A DNA stretch of 5,931 nt, taken from contig CAJASG010000154.1 in NCBI GenBank assembly GCA_903944555.1, positions 1 to 5,931 of the forward strand. Reading direction: 5' to 3'. Of this stretch, positions 5,599 to 5,931 are shown in pieces (positions within the stretch are counted from its first letter, which is position 1; every line of letters begins with the position of its first letter). The position numbers and the translations under genes were made by a program. This DNA is from an uncultured beta proteobacterium (GTDB lineage: Bacteria; Pseudomonadota; Gammaproteobacteria; Burkholderiales; Burkholderiaceae_C). Under the pieces are notes generated by a model. The model made no database searches, was not told where the DNA came from, and saw only the letters and a program-made list of their open reading frames with translations.

Positions 5599-5931
5599 AT
5601 GAAAAATGTAAATGCGATTGATCGCGTCGCCCGGCTCGTATTGGCCGCACTGTTGTTGGAGTTGGCCTACTGTTGGCTCGCGGGAGCGTGGCAAATTGCC
5701 AGCACTGTGGCGGGGGGCGTGATGCTGGTGACTGCTGGCGTCGGCTTTTGCCCGATCTACAAAATCTTCGGACTCAGCACAGCCTCCGCAGGTAAAGCTG
5801 CGCCCAGCAATTTCTTGGTGTCGATGGCCGTTTTACTACTGATTGGTGTGGTGGTGGGTGGTAGTTATGGCAGCATGTTTTTCACGCGCAAGTTGTTTCT
5901 GGAAGACTTCAATGCGATGAACAATTACTAC
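5599..5931 (+). CDS. DUF2892/YgaP-type inner-membrane protein (3' end outside window)
   Basis: The frame opens at ATG 5599, with AGGA four bases upstream, and stays open for 111 codons to the window edge. It begins MKNVNAIDRVARLVLA, followed by two hydrophobic helices (about residues 10-29 and 33-50) and GFCPIYKIFGLST (49-61). This CP-x-Y motif after a paired-helix hairpin is typical of the DUF2892 (YgaP transmembrane) family. A third hydrophobic stretch (72-95) follows, then the charged and aromatic segment LFLEDFNAMNNYY at the cut end. That makes it longer than the common 60-70-residue members. C25 and C51 are the only cysteines seen. Function is unknown; relatives are often found with rhodanese or sulfide-oxidation genes. 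Codon use is more AT-tolerant (AAA AAT GTA, TTA, CTA) than in the upstream genes, so recent acquisition is possible. It appears to be transcribed from its own promoter. Confidence 0.75.
   Translation, partial: MKNVNAIDRVARLVLAALLLELAYCWLAGAWQIASTVAGGVMLVTAGVGFCPIYKIFGLSTASAGKAAPSNFLVSMAVLLLIGVVVGGSYGSMFFTRKLFLEDFNAMNNYY

Overview
The window looks like chromosomal DNA from a betaproteobacterium of the family Comamonadaceae (Rhodoferax/Polaromonas/Acidovorax-like). The coding sequence is GC-rich with strong G/C preference at third positions. The RecG, OxyR and UbiA proteins have the form I associate with that family, and two copies of an intergenic repeat that I recall from comamonad genomes are present. 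No rRNA, tRNA, CRISPR array, transposase or phage gene is visible.

Layout, left to right. Bases 1-29 may hold the first codons of a leftward gene, possibly queA. A complete rightward recG (88-2220) follows. The 441-base gap after it is not empty: it holds a degenerate copy of the repeat (2246-2305), a probable 64-residue leftward gene of unknown function (2304-2498), and a regulatory-looking stretch with a 19-bp dyad and a widely spaced 10-bp inverted repeat ahead of oxyR. Then come oxyR (2662-3630), a cytoplasmic YfeX-like DyP-type haem peroxidase gene (3644-4552) and ubiA (4625-5479). A second, better preserved and oppositely oriented copy of the repeat (4563-4622) fills almost the whole gap before ubiA. 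After a 119-base gap with a sigma70-like promoter overlapped by a perfect 8-8-8 palindrome, a small membrane-protein gene (DUF2892/YgaP-TM-like) starts at 5599 and runs off the window.

Functional reading. oxyR and the peroxidase gene are 13 bp apart on one strand and probably form one transcript, so a thiol-based peroxide sensor is directly linked to a haem peroxidase. recG (branched-DNA repair helicase) and ubiA (ubiquinone ring prenylation) flank this pair and fit a broad oxidative-damage and respiratory theme, but shared regulation is only inferred. The last gene is separate: its own promoter and operator-like palindrome, plus its family, suggest an independently repressed envelope gene, perhaps tied to sulfur or persulfide metabolism.

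I see no clear novel multi-gene system. The points most worth checking are the repeat pair and its position against the ubiA start codon, the small antisense-strand gene, the dyads ahead of oxyR, and the palindromic operator ahead of the last gene.
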